Shown here in pieces: positions 8,333 through 17,106 of a DNA stretch of 51,792 bases. Source of the stretch: Pseudomonadota bacterium (GTDB lineage Bacteria > Pseudomonadota > Alphaproteobacteria > Acetobacterales > Acetobacteraceae); the NCBI GenBank assembly GCA_021805565.1, contig JAJZFA010000040.1, forward strand, positions 1 to 51,792. Reading direction: 5' to 3'. The position numbers and the translations under genes were made by a program. The notes under the pieces are model-generated. The model was not told the origin of the DNA. It worked only from the letters and a program-made list of their open reading frames with translations, and ran no database searches. Position 1 is the first letter of the stretch. Every line of letters begins with the position of its first letter.

Positions 8333-8584
8333 GTGCTGGCGCTGCGTCCCAACTGCGAATGCTGCGATCGGGACTTGCCGCCTGCCAGTCCCGACGCGCG
8401 GATTTGCTCGTATGAATGCACGTTCTGCGCCGATTGCGCCGAAACCCGGCTGCGTGGAAGTTGCCCGAACTGTGGCGGCGAACTGGTGCGTCGCCCGGTT
8501 CGGCCGATTGTCATGCTGGCGAAACATCCGGCTTCGGCGCGGCGTGTGCTCAAGCCGGAGGGCTGCGTGGCGGTTGGCGGTTAG
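8333..8584 (+). CDS. DUF1272 zinc-ribbon-like protein
   Basis: An 83-residue DUF1272 protein with an unusually cysteine-rich core: C-x2-C (CECC), then C-x3-C-x2-C (CSYECTFCADC), and C-x2-C (CPNC). The block LRPNCECCDRDLPP...ARICSYECTFC is diagnostic. The paired cysteines suggest one or two bound zinc ions. The function of the family is not known. It starts at a GTG immediately after the monooxygenase stop, so it is almost certainly in the same transcript. Confidence 0.88.
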   Translation: MLALRPNCECCDRDLPPASPDARICSYECTFCADCAETRLRGSCPNCGGELVRRPVRPIVMLAKHPASARRVLKPEGCVAVGG

Positions 8585-8685
8585 GGCGCGCCGAATAGCG
8601 ATTGTGCCAACAACGATATCGACGGTGCCCTCCGTGGCGGCAATTCGCGCTCGTGCGTTTATCTCGTTGGCCGGCTGGGTTTGGG

Positions 8686-9609
8686 CTACTCGAAAAAATC
8701 CTCGTCGATGTTCTTGATATGCAACGTATCCTTAATCCGGCACCCGACGTTGTGGCGAATCATGAGCATGGTTAACTGGTCGCCGTCGATCAGCACGATC
8801 CGTTTGCTCAGAAATTCCGCTGTTTCCTTCGCGGATTGGGAAAAGGCCGATGTCGTTACAAACAGGCCTTTTGCGGCTTTGTGACGATCGAGGCTTCCGA
8901 AAAAATCCCGGATGGCGCCCGGTCCGATGTTGTTACCCTGTTTATACCGTTTGGCCTGCACATAGACCCGATCCAGCCCAAGCGCATCTTGGTCGATCAC
9001 CCCATCGACGCCATCGTCGCCGCTGCGGCCAAGCGCTCGGCCTGCCTGAGCGGCGGAGCCGCCATACCCCATGTTGATAAGAAGACCGATTATCAGGCGT
9101 TCAAAAAAATCGGCCGGTGCGGCACGAATACGGTCGAGAAGGTCTTGAGCGAGCGACGCCTCTATCTGCCTGTGTGCAACACGCATCATTTCATCCGGGG
9201 TTTCTGTCCGATCCACAGGCACCGCTGCTATCGGAAGGCTGTCCTGAGTTGTTATTTCGGCAGATTTTTCCTTGAATTGCCTGAATTCATCGAATCGATT
9301 GAGAAAAATGTTGTCTATCCTTGCCGGACTTGCCTCAAGGACTTGCTGACCTCGCGACGAAATCCTGAAATACCCGCGCTTGGTAGTTTCAATGAGGCCG
9401 GCCTTACCGAGGTACAGCTTGGCCCAATGTACTCGGTTTTCGAATGTTCCCTGTCTTCCCGACGGAAGGCGTTTTGCAAAATCTTCCGATGTCAATTCGA
9501 CTTGCTTTCCAATCGTAACGATGACATCGCCAATTCGCACCTCACCTTTCGAGGCCGCCGATAAAACAGGCAGCATCAAGGATTGATAGTCGGGAATTGT
9601 CACTTTCAA
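8686..9609 (-). CDS. mrr: Mrr-type restriction endonuclease
   Basis: A 307-residue Mrr-family type IV restriction enzyme, which in E. coli cuts DNA carrying foreign methylation. The N-terminal ~95 residues form the winged-helix Mrr_N domain (MKVTIPDYQSLMLPVL, FENRVHWAKLYLGKAGL, RGYFRISSRGQQVL). The C-terminal part is the PD-(D/E)xK-like nuclease: FFERLIIGLLINMGYGG, then GDDGVDGVI with the catalytic Asp and VYVQAKRYK with the Q-x-K. The gene stands alone between the DUF1272 and cupin genes. Coexistence with two DNA methylase cassettes in this window implies those methyl marks are not its targets. Confidence 0.93.
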   Translation of the reverse strand: MKVTIPDYQSLMLPVLSAASKGEVRIGDVIVTIGKQVELTSEDFAKRLPSGRQGTFENRVHWAKLYLGKAGLIETTKRGYFRISSRGQQVLEASPARIDNIFLNRFDEFRQFKEKSAEITTQDSLPIAAVPVDRTETPDEMMRVAHRQIEASLAQDLLDRIRAAPADFFERLIIGLLINMGYGGSAAQAGRALGRSGDDGVDGVIDQDALGLDRVYVQAKRYKQGNNIGPGAIRDFFGSLDRHKAAKGLFVTTSAFSQSAKETAEFLSKRIVLIDGDQLTMLMIRHNVGCRIKDTLHIKNIDEDFFE

Positions 9610-9670
9610 AGCCTACCCAGGGATAAAGACATTTTAAGAGTATCGCATACCTGCCGTTCTGGCCAGTGCG

Positions 9671-10156
9671 TCATCCTCGGTTGGGCATCGCGGCGAGGAC
9701 TGGCGCCGTTACGACCCGCCTGGCGGCACATCGTATGCACGCCTTAATGGGCAGACCTTGGTGCTGTTTGAGTTTGCCGGCCATGCTCGAACCACGCGGT
9801 GCCCTCGCCCTTGTCGGGGTCAGCTCCGACATCGCGAGATGCGAGAAAAGCTTGTCCGGCGCGGCACCGTGCCAGTGACGCACATCCGGCGGGATGATCG
9901 CCGTATCGCCGGGCTGGATTTCCCGCACCGGCTCGCCCTCGCGCTGCACCCGTCCCGATCCGGACAAACAAAACAGCGTTTGGCCCACCGGGTGGCTGTG
10001 CCGCGCGGTGCGCGCGCCGGGCGTGAACGACACGACGGACGCACGCATCCGCGATGGTGCGGCGCCGGCGACCACCTCATCCGAAAAGACGGTGCCGGTG
10101 AAGTTGGATTCCGGCGCCCGGTTGGTCTTCCGGGCGGAAGCGCGAAGGATTTTCAT
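9671..10156 (-). CDS. Cupin-domain protein, probably frameshifted at its end
   Basis: A 161-residue small cupin. The core VSFTPGARTARHSHPVGQTLF carries the first His pair, and QPGDTAIIPPDVRHWHGAA carries the second motif. The ATG at 10154–10156 is preceded by a GAAGGGA-type ribosome site. After HLAMSE (near 9824) the frame reads LTPTRARAPRG, while the neighbouring frame reads ADPDKGEGTAWFEH, which resembles the usual end of this cupin family. Loss of one G would explain this. The metal site and barrel are upstream of that point, so the protein may still fold, with an altered tail. Role unknown; such cupins act as small oxygenases, isomerases or cyanohydrin lyases. Confidence 0.75.
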   Translation of the reverse strand: MKILRASARKTNRAPESNFTGTVFSDEVVAGAAPSRMRASVVSFTPGARTARHSHPVGQTLFCLSGSGRVQREGEPVREIQPGDTAIIPPDVRHWHGAAPDKLFSHLAMSELTPTRARAPRGSSMAGKLKQHQGLPIKACIRCAARRVVTAPVLAAMPNRG

Positions 10157-10202
10157 GGCCGTTTTCCCTTCGTGTATTCGCCAGACGAACCGGTCGCCAG
10201 CC

Positions 10203-11186
10203 TCAGGCACCCACCTTCGCCTCGATCCGGTCCCAGATCGGTTTTTCCAGATGCACGTCATCGAAACGGGCGATTTCCTGCAATCCCGTCGGGGAAGTAA
10301 CGTTTATCTCCGTGAGAAAATCGCCGATCACGTCGATCCCGACGAAAATCAGGCCCTGATCGCGCAAGGTTGGGCCAATGGCCTTGCAAATTTCCAGATC
10401 GCGCGCCGTCAGCGGGGATTTCTCCGGCCGGCCGCCGACATGCATATTCGATCGTGCCTCCCCTTCGGCGGGAACGCGATTGACGGCGCCCATCGGTTCG
10501 CCATCGACCAGAATAATGCGCTTGTCGCCGCGTCGCACCGCGGATTCATACCGCTGAAGCATCAACGGCTCCCGCGATCGCGCGAAGTGCATTTCCAGCA
10601 GGGCGCCCAAATTCTCATCGTCGGGCTTGATGCGGAACACGCCAGCCCCGCCGTTGCCGAACAGCGGCTTGACGATGATGTCCTTGTATTCGGCGCGGAA
10701 AGACCTGATGGCCTCGGTGTCCCAGGTGATCAGCGTGGGCGGCATCAGGTCCGGAAAATGGGTGACCAGAATCTTCTCCGGCGCGTTGCGTACGGCGGCC
10801 GGATCGTTCACCACCAGCGTGCCGGGCTGGATATGTTCCAGCATATGCGTCGCGGTGATGTAGGCCATGTCGAACGGGGGGTCCTGGCGCATCAGCACCA
10901 CGTCCATGCCGCCAAGGTCGATGGTTTCCATCGGCGCGAATTCGAAGTGTGCCCCATCGCGGCGCGCGACCTTTACCTTGTGGCCGCGGGCGAACAGGCG
11001 CTGTTCCCGCTTGCCGCCGCTGGGGCGGGACACACCTTCCTTCAGCGCCATATGCCGCACTTCGTAGTGCCACAGCGCGTGGCCGCGCGACTGGGCTTCC
11101 AGCATCAGCGCGAAGGTAGAGTCGGCGTCGATATTGACGGTCTCGATCGGGTCCATCTGGACGGCGACCTTGAGCAAACGAGCCAT
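10203..11186 (-). CDS. gshB: Glutathione synthetase
   Basis: A 327-residue ATP-grasp ligase that joins gamma-glutamylcysteine and glycine. The N-terminal domain starts [19 protein letters not shown], followed by [15 protein letters not shown] and [15 protein letters not shown]. The ATP-grasp part has [30 protein letters not shown], and the metal/phosphate end [21 protein letters not shown]. Length and motifs match the single-domain proteobacterial enzyme. A cupin gene follows on the same strand after a short gap. Confidence 0.97.
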   Translation of the reverse strand: MARLLKVAVQMDPIETVNIDADSTFALMLEAQSRGHALWHYEVRHMALKEGVSRPSGGKREQRLFARGHKVKVARRDGAHFEFAPMETIDLGGMDVVLMRQDPPFDMAYITATHMLEHIQPGTLVVNDPAAVRNAPEKILVTHFPDLMPPTLITWDTEAIRSFRAEYKDIIVKPLFGNGGAGVFRIKPDDENLGALLEMHFARSREPLMLQRYESAVRRGDKRIILVDGEPMGAVNRVPAEGEARSNMHVGGRPEKSPLTARDLEICKAIGPTLRDQGLIFVGIDVIGDFLTEINVTSPTGLQEIARFDDVHLEKPIWDRIEAKVGA

Positions 11187-11402
11187 GTAACGGTCCCCTG
11201 TGCGGTTGAATTTGTCCTTACGGCGTCCGCCGGATCAGGGGAAGGGCGCCGGTCTCCGCCAGCCGATTTCAGGACGGCCTCTTCCTGGGATGGCGCACGA
11301 CGGTGTCGCAATCCGAGACGCAGGGCAATGTCTCCAGCCCGCCGCGCGGCTCATCCGGCGCGTCAGCGACGGCGCTTTCCCGTTGACCGTTCGGCAGGCA
11401 TT

Positions 11403-11864
11403 TCAGTTGTTTCTTGCGGATCGCCACGCCCCCCCGAGCGGGTGCGGCCGAATCGCCCGGATGCGATCGGCCAATAATGCCAGAATTTCGCGATCGCGGG
11501 TCTGGCATTCCCAAACGGTCAGAACGGTCCAGCCCACGGTCTCCAGGGACACAAGCTGGCGCTCATCGCGCTCACGGTTGCCCTGTAGTTTGGGCCGCCA
11601 GAATTCGGGACGCGATTTTGGGATGCGAGCCAGCTTGCAAGTGGGATCCGGATGTTGATGCCACATGCACCCGTGAATAAAAACGGCGATCTTGCGCGAC
11701 GGAAAGATCAGGTCGGGCCGCGTATCGGCGATGCGTCGGTGCAGGCGGTAGCGCAACCCGGCGCCGTGCAGGAATGTCCGGACACACTTTTCCGGCTTCG
11801 TATCCTTGGACCGGACCCGTGCCATCCGTTCGGAGCGGGCCGCCGCTGTAAGAGTGTCGGTCAA
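11403..11864 (-). CDS. vsr: Very short patch repair endonuclease (Vsr)
   Basis: A 153-residue Vsr-type nuclease that nicks 5' of the T in T:G mismatches left by deamination of 5-methylcytosine. D51 (RPDLIF), H64 and H69 (HGCMWH) coincide with the catalytic residues of E. coli Vsr, and the zinc-ligand Cys66 and His71 are also present. The segment RVRSKDTKPE is the usual N-terminal block. The start is a TTG whose last two bases overlap the stop of the nuclease gene upstream (TTGA), showing tight coupling. It is the last gene of the dcm-like methylase–GIY-YIG nuclease–vsr cassette. Confidence 0.93.
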   Translation of the reverse strand: MTDTLTAAARSERMARVRSKDTKPEKCVRTFLHGAGLRYRLHRRIADTRPDLIFPSRKIAVFIHGCMWHQHPDPTCKLARIPKSRPEFWRPKLQGNRERDERQLVSLETVGWTVLTVWECQTRDREILALLADRIRAIRPHPLGGAWRSARNN

Positions 11865-12751
11865 CCCCGGCCGCGTATCGTTTCGACAGCATAGTCGTAA
11901 CCGGTAATCTCACGGTACAAAATCACGCGTCCGTGGAACATCGTGACCTGATAATCGGGCGGAAGGATGTCAGTAACAGACATCAATATGTTCCGCATCG
12001 TCGGTTGCTTATTGGAAATGATGACCGGACTGTCTGCATAATCGGATAGGCGACCGTAGCGCAATATGTACGGAATCGAACTTCTCGCGGCCTTGAGCAG
12101 CTTGCCGACAGTTGTCGTGCCCGCTTCCATCGGATCGAGAGGTAAGTCCACGTTTATCGGGTACCGGCGGTCGAAATCCGCCGGTTCGCCATTGTCGCGC
12201 TTGCGGCCAGGGTCATTAGAACCGAAACCCGAATCGTTCCAGGCCAGGTTCGCTTTATCCATGCGGCGCATTTCGGCGATCAGGATGGATTCGACGTCGA
12301 ACGCGGAGAAAACCATGATTCTGAGGGACTTGAAAGTCATTCGTCCCGGGTCGAGGTCCATTCTATGCTGGATCGATCTGGAATGCCGACGAAGGCGTTC
12401 CCGGAAGCCGTGCCGCGTATCGGTTTTCCCGGCATAGACCACACGTCCCGCATGATAAAGCAGGTAAGCACCTTTTGCGCCAATCGGGATTTCCTCGATG
12501 GCGTTCTCGGTCAACGGTGCGGCGCCGACTTTGTCGAAGGCAGCAGGCAATGTCTGACGAAGAACATCCTCGATATCGATCTCGTATTCGCCGTACCCTG
12601 GACGGCGAGCGGAAACGGAATCGACAGCCGGCACCACAACGGTGTCCTCGGGGCCATACCTGTCTATGCTGCCCGTTTCCCGTTCGTCTGGTGCTTCGTC
12701 GTCGCCGGGGAATTCGCCCCGTTGGCCTGTGTCAGTCTTTCCCGGAGCCAT
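11861..12751 (-). CDS. GIY-YIG type II restriction endonuclease (Eco29kI-like)
   Basis: A 296-residue protein with a GIY-YIG nuclease core. GAYLLY (94–99, with Y96) and VVYAGKT (Y106) form the signature. R119 and H123 follow with the R-x3-H spacing of Eco29kI, E154 (VESILIAEM) is the metal ligand, and N168 or N172 would complete the site. Eco29kI-type enzymes cut CCGCGG, but specificity here is unknown. The gene lies between a C5 methylase and vsr on the same strand. The ATG at 12749–12751 overlaps the methylase by 88 bp in another frame; starts further in are possible because the first ~60 residues are low in known features. Codon choice in the overlap is constrained. Confidence 0.8.
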   Translation of the reverse strand: MAPGKTDTGQRGEFPGDDEAPDERETGSIDRYGPEDTVVVPAVDSVSARRPGYGEYEIDIEDVLRQTLPAAFDKVGAAPLTENAIEEIPIGAKGAYLLYHAGRVVYAGKTDTRHGFRERLRRHSRSIQHRMDLDPGRMTFKSLRIMVFSAFDVESILIAEMRRMDKANLAWNDSGFGSNDPGRKRDNGEPADFDRRYPINVDLPLDPMEAGTTTVGKLLKAARSSIPYILRYGRLSDYADSPVIISNKQPTMRNILMSVTDILPPDYQVTMFHGRVILYREITGYDYAVETIRGRG

Positions 12752-13875
12752 TTCCCCGCCGCCTCCGCTAGCTGCGCCGGAACCGCATTGCCCAACGCAC
12801 GCATACTCTCGGTCCATGATCGCGGGAATGTATAGGAGTCGGGAAGCCCCACCAGCCGAGCGGATTCGCGGAGGGTAAAATAGCGAACCGAACCGTCGGC
12901 GAACCGGATCATGTTCTCGCCCCCGGGTACGCCGTGGTCCCCGGCTTTCAGCGCCTTGGCCGGCCAGTCCAGCGGCGAACCCGTGTGACCCGGATAAATC
13001 GTGGCCCCGTTCTGTAGCGAATGGAAATTCCGTCCGTTCGGTGTGCCCAGGTCCGCGATCGCATCGCGCAAGGTCACCCACGGCTTGCCCGGTGGCGGAA
13101 CGAGGCACGCGCGCAGGCGCCGAACCGCACCCGCGTGCGGCTTCGGGATCGCCGGATCGCTGGGTTTCGCTAAACCGTGACGTGTCCAGTAATCCCCCGA
13201 TACCCACTGGTCCCAAAGCAGCCGATCCTTGGTATGCGTCGGTTCTGGATGGCCAGGATCCTGTCTCAGATCCGCTCGGATTCCTACCACAAGAATGCGG
13301 CGGCGTTCCTGCGGTGCCCCAAAATCCGCGGCGTTTACGACGCTGACCGAGGTCCGATAATCGATGGGGGGCGGGTTGGCCTTGAGCCTGCCAAGATGCT
13401 GGAGATGGCTTTCGCCGGACCGGCCACCGGCCAGCACGTGCCTCAGGCTGCACTCGATCCATTCCAGGTAGGGCCGGAATTTTGGCCCCGCGAGATTGCG
13501 GACGTTCTCGAACAGAAATGCCTCTGGCAACGATTCGCATACGGCGCGAATCGCCTCTGGCCACATATCCCGGATATCCGCATGGCCGGCTTGTTTCCCG
13601 CCGATACCGAACGGCTGGCACGGAGGACCGCCGCAGACGAGTGCAAGCGAACCTATGTAAGGTGTCCACGACGCCTTGCGTGCATCCTGATGCAAGATGC
13701 GCCAGTCCGCGATATGTTCGACACCGTTACCGCGGTTGTGACGAACCGTCTCGACGGCATCGTCGTCCCATTCCAGAAACGCCACGGATCGAAAGCCGGC
13801 GCGCGCCAGACCGAGCCCGAGGCCGCCACCGCCGCCGAATAGCTCGATGCTATCGATGTCCGCCTCCCGCTGCAT
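12664..13875 (-). CDS. DNA (cytosine-5) methyltransferase
   Basis: A 403-residue C5 methylase with all main motifs in order: motif I IELFGGGGGLGLGL (10–23), motif IV GGPPCQPFG with catalytic C86, motif VI ENV (123–125), motif VIII QERRR near residue 205, and motif X GNAVPAQLAEA near 372. The variable target-recognition region lies between VIII and IX. It protects the host from the nuclease encoded directly downstream. The first gene of the cassette, it is preceded by an AT-rich ~190 bp region likely to hold the promoter. I leave the gene unnamed because the target is not known to be that of Dcm. Confidence 0.95.
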   Translation of the reverse strand: MQREADIDSIELFGGGGGLGLGLARAGFRSVAFLEWDDDAVETVRHNRGNGVEHIADWRILHQDARKASWTPYIGSLALVCGGPPCQPFGIGGKQAGHADIRDMWPEAIRAVCESLPEAFLFENVRNLAGPKFRPYLEWIECSLRHVLAGGRSGESHLQHLGRLKANPPPIDYRTSVSVVNAADFGAPQERRRILVVGIRADLRQDPGHPEPTHTKDRLLWDQWVSGDYWTRHGLAKPSDPAIPKPHAGAVRRLRACLVPPPGKPWVTLRDAIADLGTPNGRNFHSLQNGATIYPGHTGSPLDWPAKALKAGDHGVPGGENMIRFADGSVRYFTLRESARLVGLPDSYTFPRSWTESMRALGNAVPAQLAEAAGKWLRERLTQANGANSPATTKHQTNGKRAA

Positions 13876-14067
13876 TCCGCGACATTACGCCGCAAATTCA
13901 ATAGCAGATGTTCTAATCCAAATGAGAACAAAAAGCAACCCAAACGAACAAAATGCCGATGACCGCGTGTCGTCCGCGCGCCGGACGAAACCCCGTGCCT
14001 GCGCCTTGCGGGCCGATTTCACGACGGCCCTTGCCCAACCGGTCCCGGATCGCCAATTAGCCGCGTT

Positions 14068-14634
14068 ATGCACAACATCAACTCCGCCGCCGCCGACCCG
14101 ATCGGGTGGCACGGCACCACCATCCTGTGCGTCAGGCGGGATGGCAAAGTCACCATGGCCGGAGACGGCCAGGTCAGCATGGGCCAGACCATCGTCAAGG
14201 GAAACGCTCGGAAAGTCCGGCGCATCGGCGCGGGCGGCACCGTGATCTCCGGTTTCGCCGGCGCCACGGCCGATGCGTTCACCCTGCTGGAACGGCTGGA
14301 AAGCAAGCTGGAACGCTATCCCAACCAGCTTGAACGCGCGTGCGTGGAACTGGCGAAGGACTGGCGCACCGATCGCTATCTGCGCCGGCTGGAGGCGCTA
14401 ATGGCCGTCGCCGACAAGGACCGCAGCTTCACGCTGACCGGCAACGGCGACGTACTGGAACCAGACGACGGCGTGATTGGCATCGGATCGGGCGGCAACT
14501 ACGCGCTGGCCGCCGCTCGCGCGCTGATGTCGGTCCCCGACTTGCCAGCCGAGGAAATCGCTCGGCGGTCGATGAAGATCGCGGCCGACATCTGCGTCTA
14601 TACCAATGGCAACATTATCATTGAGTCGATCTGA
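14068..14634 (+). CDS. hslV: HslV protease subunit of HslVU
   Basis: A 188-residue HslV (ClpQ). The pro-peptide ends before T17–T18 ([12 protein letters not shown]), and the exposed threonine is the catalytic nucleophile of this proteasome-like peptidase. [13 protein letters not shown] and [18 protein letters not shown] are family blocks. It forms double hexameric rings capped by HslU and degrades unfolded or specific regulatory proteins. hslU starts on the last base of its stop codon, so the two are translated together. Confidence 0.97.
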   Translation: MHNINSAAADPIGWHGTTILCVRRDGKVTMAGDGQVSMGQTIVKGNARKVRRIGAGGTVISGFAGATADAFTLLERLESKLERYPNQLERACVELAKDWRTDRYLRRLEALMAVADKDRSFTLTGNGDVLEPDDGVIGIGSGGNYALAAARALMSVPDLPAEEIARRSMKIAADICVYTNGNIIIESI

Positions 14635-15956
14635 TGGACGTCCCCACCTATTCGCCGAGGGAAATCGTCTCGGAACTCGACCGCTTCATCGTGGGCCAGG
14701 ACGACGCCAAGCGCGCGGTCGCCATCGCGCTGCGCAACCGCTGGCGCCGCCAGCAACTGCCGGAAGGCATCCGCGAGGAGGTCGTGCCCAAAAACATCCT
14801 GATGATCGGCCCGACCGGCTGCGGCAAGACCGAAATCGCCCGCCGGCTGGCCAAGCTGGCGCAGGCGCCGTTCCTGAAGGTGGAGGCAACGAAATTCACC
14901 GAGGTCGGCTATGTCGGCCGCGACGTGGACAGCATCGTCCGCGATCTGGTCGATGCCAGCCTGAACATGCTGCGCGAATCCAGCCGCAAGGACGTGCAGG
15001 TAAAGGCGGAAACGGCGGCCGAGGAACGGCTGATCTCCGCCCTGGTGGGTGAGGAAGCCGCCGCCGATACACGCTCCAAATTCCGCCGCATGCTGCGCAA
15101 CGGCGAGTTCGAGCAGAAGGAGATCGAGGTGTCGGTGTCCGATCCTGGCACCTCCCCCATCGGCCAGTTCGACATGCCCGGCATGCCGCCCGGCCAGGTG
15201 ATCAACCTGTCCGAAATGATGAAGGGCATCATGGGAAACCGCCCGCAGCAGAAGCGGCGCATGACGGTGGAAGCCGCCCGCCGCGTCCTGGAAGCCGAGG
15301 AAGCAGACAATCTGCTCGACAACGACCAGCTTACCAAGGACGCCGTGGCGCACGCCGAAAACAACGGCATCGTCTTCCTCGATGAGATCGATAAGGTGTG
15401 CGCGCGCACGTCCGAAGGCGGCTTTCGCGGTGGCGATGTCAGCCGGGAAGGGGTGCAGCGCGACCTGCTGCCGCTGATCGAGGGCACCACGGTCAACACC
15501 AAATACGGCCTGGTGAAGACAGACCATATCCTGTTCATCGCCTCCGGCGCGTTCCATCAGGCAAAGCCGTCCGACCTGCTGCCGGAACTGCAAGGCCGGC
15601 TGCCGATCCGGGTCGAATTGCAGCCGCTGTCGCGCGACGATCTGCGGCGCATCCTGACGGAGCCGGAACACTCGCTGCTGAAGCAATACGCGGCGCTGCT
15701 GGGGACCGAAAGCGTAACGCTGGATTTTCGCGACGACGCGGTGGACGCGCTGGCCGATCTGGCGTCCGACATCAACGACCGCGTGGAAAACATCGGCGCC
15801 CGCCGCCTGCATACGGTGCTGGAGCGGCTGCTGGAAGATATCAGCTTCACCGCCACCGATCGCGGCGGTGAGACGTTTGTGGTAGATGCCGCTTATGTAG
15901 CGGAGAAAGTCGCCCCGCTGGCACAGAAAGGCGATTTAAGCAGGTTCATATTGTAA
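14634..15956 (+). CDS. hslU: HslU ATPase subunit of HslVU
   Basis: A 440-residue AAA+ unfoldase, full length. Walker A GPTGCGKT is at 59–66, Walker [10 protein letters not shown] follows the inserted I-domain ([18 protein letters not shown]), and the substrate pore motif [14 protein letters not shown] is at about 82–97. The sensor and C-terminal segments include [12 protein letters not shown], and the end LSRFIL docks into HslV. It unfolds substrates with ATP and feeds them to HslV. Nothing suggests damage. Confidence 0.98.
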   Translation: MDVPTYSPREIVSELDRFIVGQDDAKRAVAIALRNRWRRQQLPEGIREEVVPKNILMIGPTGCGKTEIARRLAKLAQAPFLKVEATKFTEVGYVGRDVDSIVRDLVDASLNMLRESSRKDVQVKAETAAEERLISALVGEEAAADTRSKFRRMLRNGEFEQKEIEVSVSDPGTSPIGQFDMPGMPPGQVINLSEMMKGIMGNRPQQKRRMTVEAARRVLEAEEADNLLDNDQLTKDAVAHAENNGIVFLDEIDKVCARTSEGGFRGGDVSREGVQRDLLPLIEGTTVNTKYGLVKTDHILFIASGAFHQAKPSDLLPELQGRLPIRVELQPLSRDDLRRILTEPEHSLLKQYAALLGTESVTLDFRDDAVDALADLASDINDRVENIGARRLHTVLERLLEDISFTATDRGGETFVVDAAYVAEKVAPLAQKGDLSRFIL

Positions 15957-15962
15957 AAACGT

Positions 15963-15976
15963 ATAACGTCTGTTAT
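15963..15976 (+). promoter_or_regulatory. Small dyad upstream of the toxin-antitoxin pair
   Basis: ATAAC-gtct-GTTAT, perfect 5-bp arms, about 30–45 bp before the antitoxin ATG; TATAAC inside it could also be a -10 box. An AbrB-type antitoxin commonly binds such a site over its own promoter. A strong ribosome site (GGAGG) follows at about 15994. Confidence 0.4.
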
Positions 15977-16005
15977 TACATGCAGGCAAGCCAGGAGGGC
16001 GACAC

Positions 16006-16230
16006 ATGCATGCGTTGAAACTGACTCAGATCGGCAACTCGGTGGGCGTGATCCTGCCCCGGGAAATGCTCGCGAAGCTGGGGATGGCCAAGGGCGATAC
16101 GGTCTATGCCGTCGATCAGCCGGATGGTGTGCGGCTGACGGTCGCGGACCCGGATTTCGCCGCGCAGATGGACGTGGCGCGCCGGGTGATGAAGGAACGC
16201 CGGGCGGTGTTGCGCGAACTGGCGAAGTGA
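16006..16230 (+). CDS. AbrB/MazE-type antitoxin
   Basis: A 74-residue swapped-hairpin DNA-binding protein. MHALKLTQIGNSVGVILPREML is the typical N-terminal SpoVT/AbrB strand set, and the C-terminal part (AQMDVARRVMKERRAVLREL) is a helix that would cover the toxin. Such antitoxins repress their own promoter and neutralise the adjacent toxin. It overlaps the Doc gene by four bases (GTGA), the hallmark of a two-gene unit. A GGAGG ribosome site precedes the ATG. Confidence 0.9.
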   Translation: MHALKLTQIGNSVGVILPREMLAKLGMAKGDTVYAVDQPDGVRLTVADPDFAAQMDVARRVMKERRAVLRELAK

Positions 16231-16610
16231 CCGTTTGGCTATCGGACCAGCTTGTCCTTGCCATCCATGACGAACAACTGGCGGAACACGGCGGCTCCAC
16301 CGGCCTCCGTGACCCCGGCCTTCTCGACAGCGCGCTCGCCCGGCCGCTGAACCGAGCGGGATATGGGGAACCGGATGTGGCGGAACTGGCGGCGGTTTAT
16401 GCGCTGGGGATCGCCCAAAACCATCCGTTTATCGACGGCAACAAGCGCACCGCTTTTGTCGCGCTGGAACTGTTCCTGCGCCTGAACGGCTGCGTGTTCA
16501 CGGTGGGCGATGCCGAGGCGGTGGTGACGATGCTCGCCATGGCGGCCGGGGAACTGCCGGACGGCGAATTCACCGCCTGGGTGCGGCTGCATACCGCGCC
16601 AGAGGGCTGA
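16227..16610 (+). CDS. doc: Doc/Fic-family toxin (death on curing)
   Basis: A 127-residue Doc-type toxin. The Fic-like active-site loop HPFIDGNKRTA is at 66–76; in Doc the altered loop makes it a kinase that phosphorylates EF-Tu and stops translation. The N-terminal LAIHDEQLAEHGGSTGLRDPGLLDSALARP block is characteristic of Doc rather than longer Fic proteins. It starts at a GTG overlapping the antitoxin stop. In phage P1 the partner is Phd; here it is an AbrB-type antitoxin, a known alternative pairing. Confidence 0.92.
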   Translation: MTVWLSDQLVLAIHDEQLAEHGGSTGLRDPGLLDSALARPLNRAGYGEPDVAELAAVYALGIAQNHPFIDGNKRTAFVALELFLRLNGCVFTVGDAEAVVTMLAMAAGELPDGEFTAWVRLHTAPEG

Positions 16611-16652
16611 GGCCGCCTTGACGCAGGCCGCTGGCGCCAGCACATCCCCGAT

Positions 16653-17099
16653 ATGACCGATCCTTTCGTCCATCCAGAAGAACCCACCGCCGCGGCCGCG
16701 ATCGCCGCGATCGGCGACGATCTGTCGTTGTTCGACGACTGGATGGAGCGATACGAGTTCATCATCGGCATGGGCCGCAAACTGCCGCCATTCCCCGATG
16801 ACTGGGCAAACGACGCGCATCGCGTGCCGGGTTGCCAAAGCCGCGTCTGGATGGAGGCCGTCCCCCGCGACGGAAAGCTGTATTTCGCCGGCCAGTCCGA
16901 TGCCGCCATCGTCAGTGGCCTGGTCGCGCTGCTGCTGCGGGTTTATTCTGGTCGTTCGCCTGACGAAATCCTGGCGACCGATCCGGTTTTCCTGAAGGAC
17001 CTGGGTCTGCTGGAGGCGCTATCGACCAACCGTGGCAATGGAATCGCCGCGATGGCGCGCAAGGTACGCGACGTGGCCACGCTGCAACGGGCCGGCTGA
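16653..17099 (+). CDS. sufE: SufE cysteine desulfurase activator
   Basis: A 148-residue SufE. The sulfur-accepting cysteine is C61 in HRVPGCQSRVW. The preceding block DDWMERYEFIIGMGRKLPPFP and the end segment FLKDLGLLEALSTNRGNGIAAMARKVR are typical. SufE takes persulfide from SufS for Fe-S cluster building. No other suf gene is in the window. The next gene, a transporter, starts 7 bp after its stop. Confidence 0.95.
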   Translation: MTDPFVHPEEPTAAAAIAAIGDDLSLFDDWMERYEFIIGMGRKLPPFPDDWANDAHRVPGCQSRVWMEAVPRDGKLYFAGQSDAAIVSGLVALLLRVYSGRSPDEILATDPVFLKDLGLLEALSTNRGNGIAAMARKVRDVATLQRAG

Positions 17100-17106
17100 T
17101 CCGGCC

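Noticed and set aside
11269-11427. 52-residue minus-strand frame after vsr (starts VAIRKKQLK)
   Set aside because: Overlaps the vsr 3' end, has no recognisable relatives from memory and no convincing ribosome site; left out as unsupported.
9894-11477. 527-residue plus-strand open frame
   Set aside because: Antisense to gshB and the cupin; no motifs.
13876-14067. Controller (C) protein gene before the C5 methylase
   Set aside because: The AT-rich gap has no helix-turn-helix frame on either strand.
14598-15812. 404-residue minus-strand open frame
   Set aside because: Antisense to hslU; HslU motifs are complete on the other strand.
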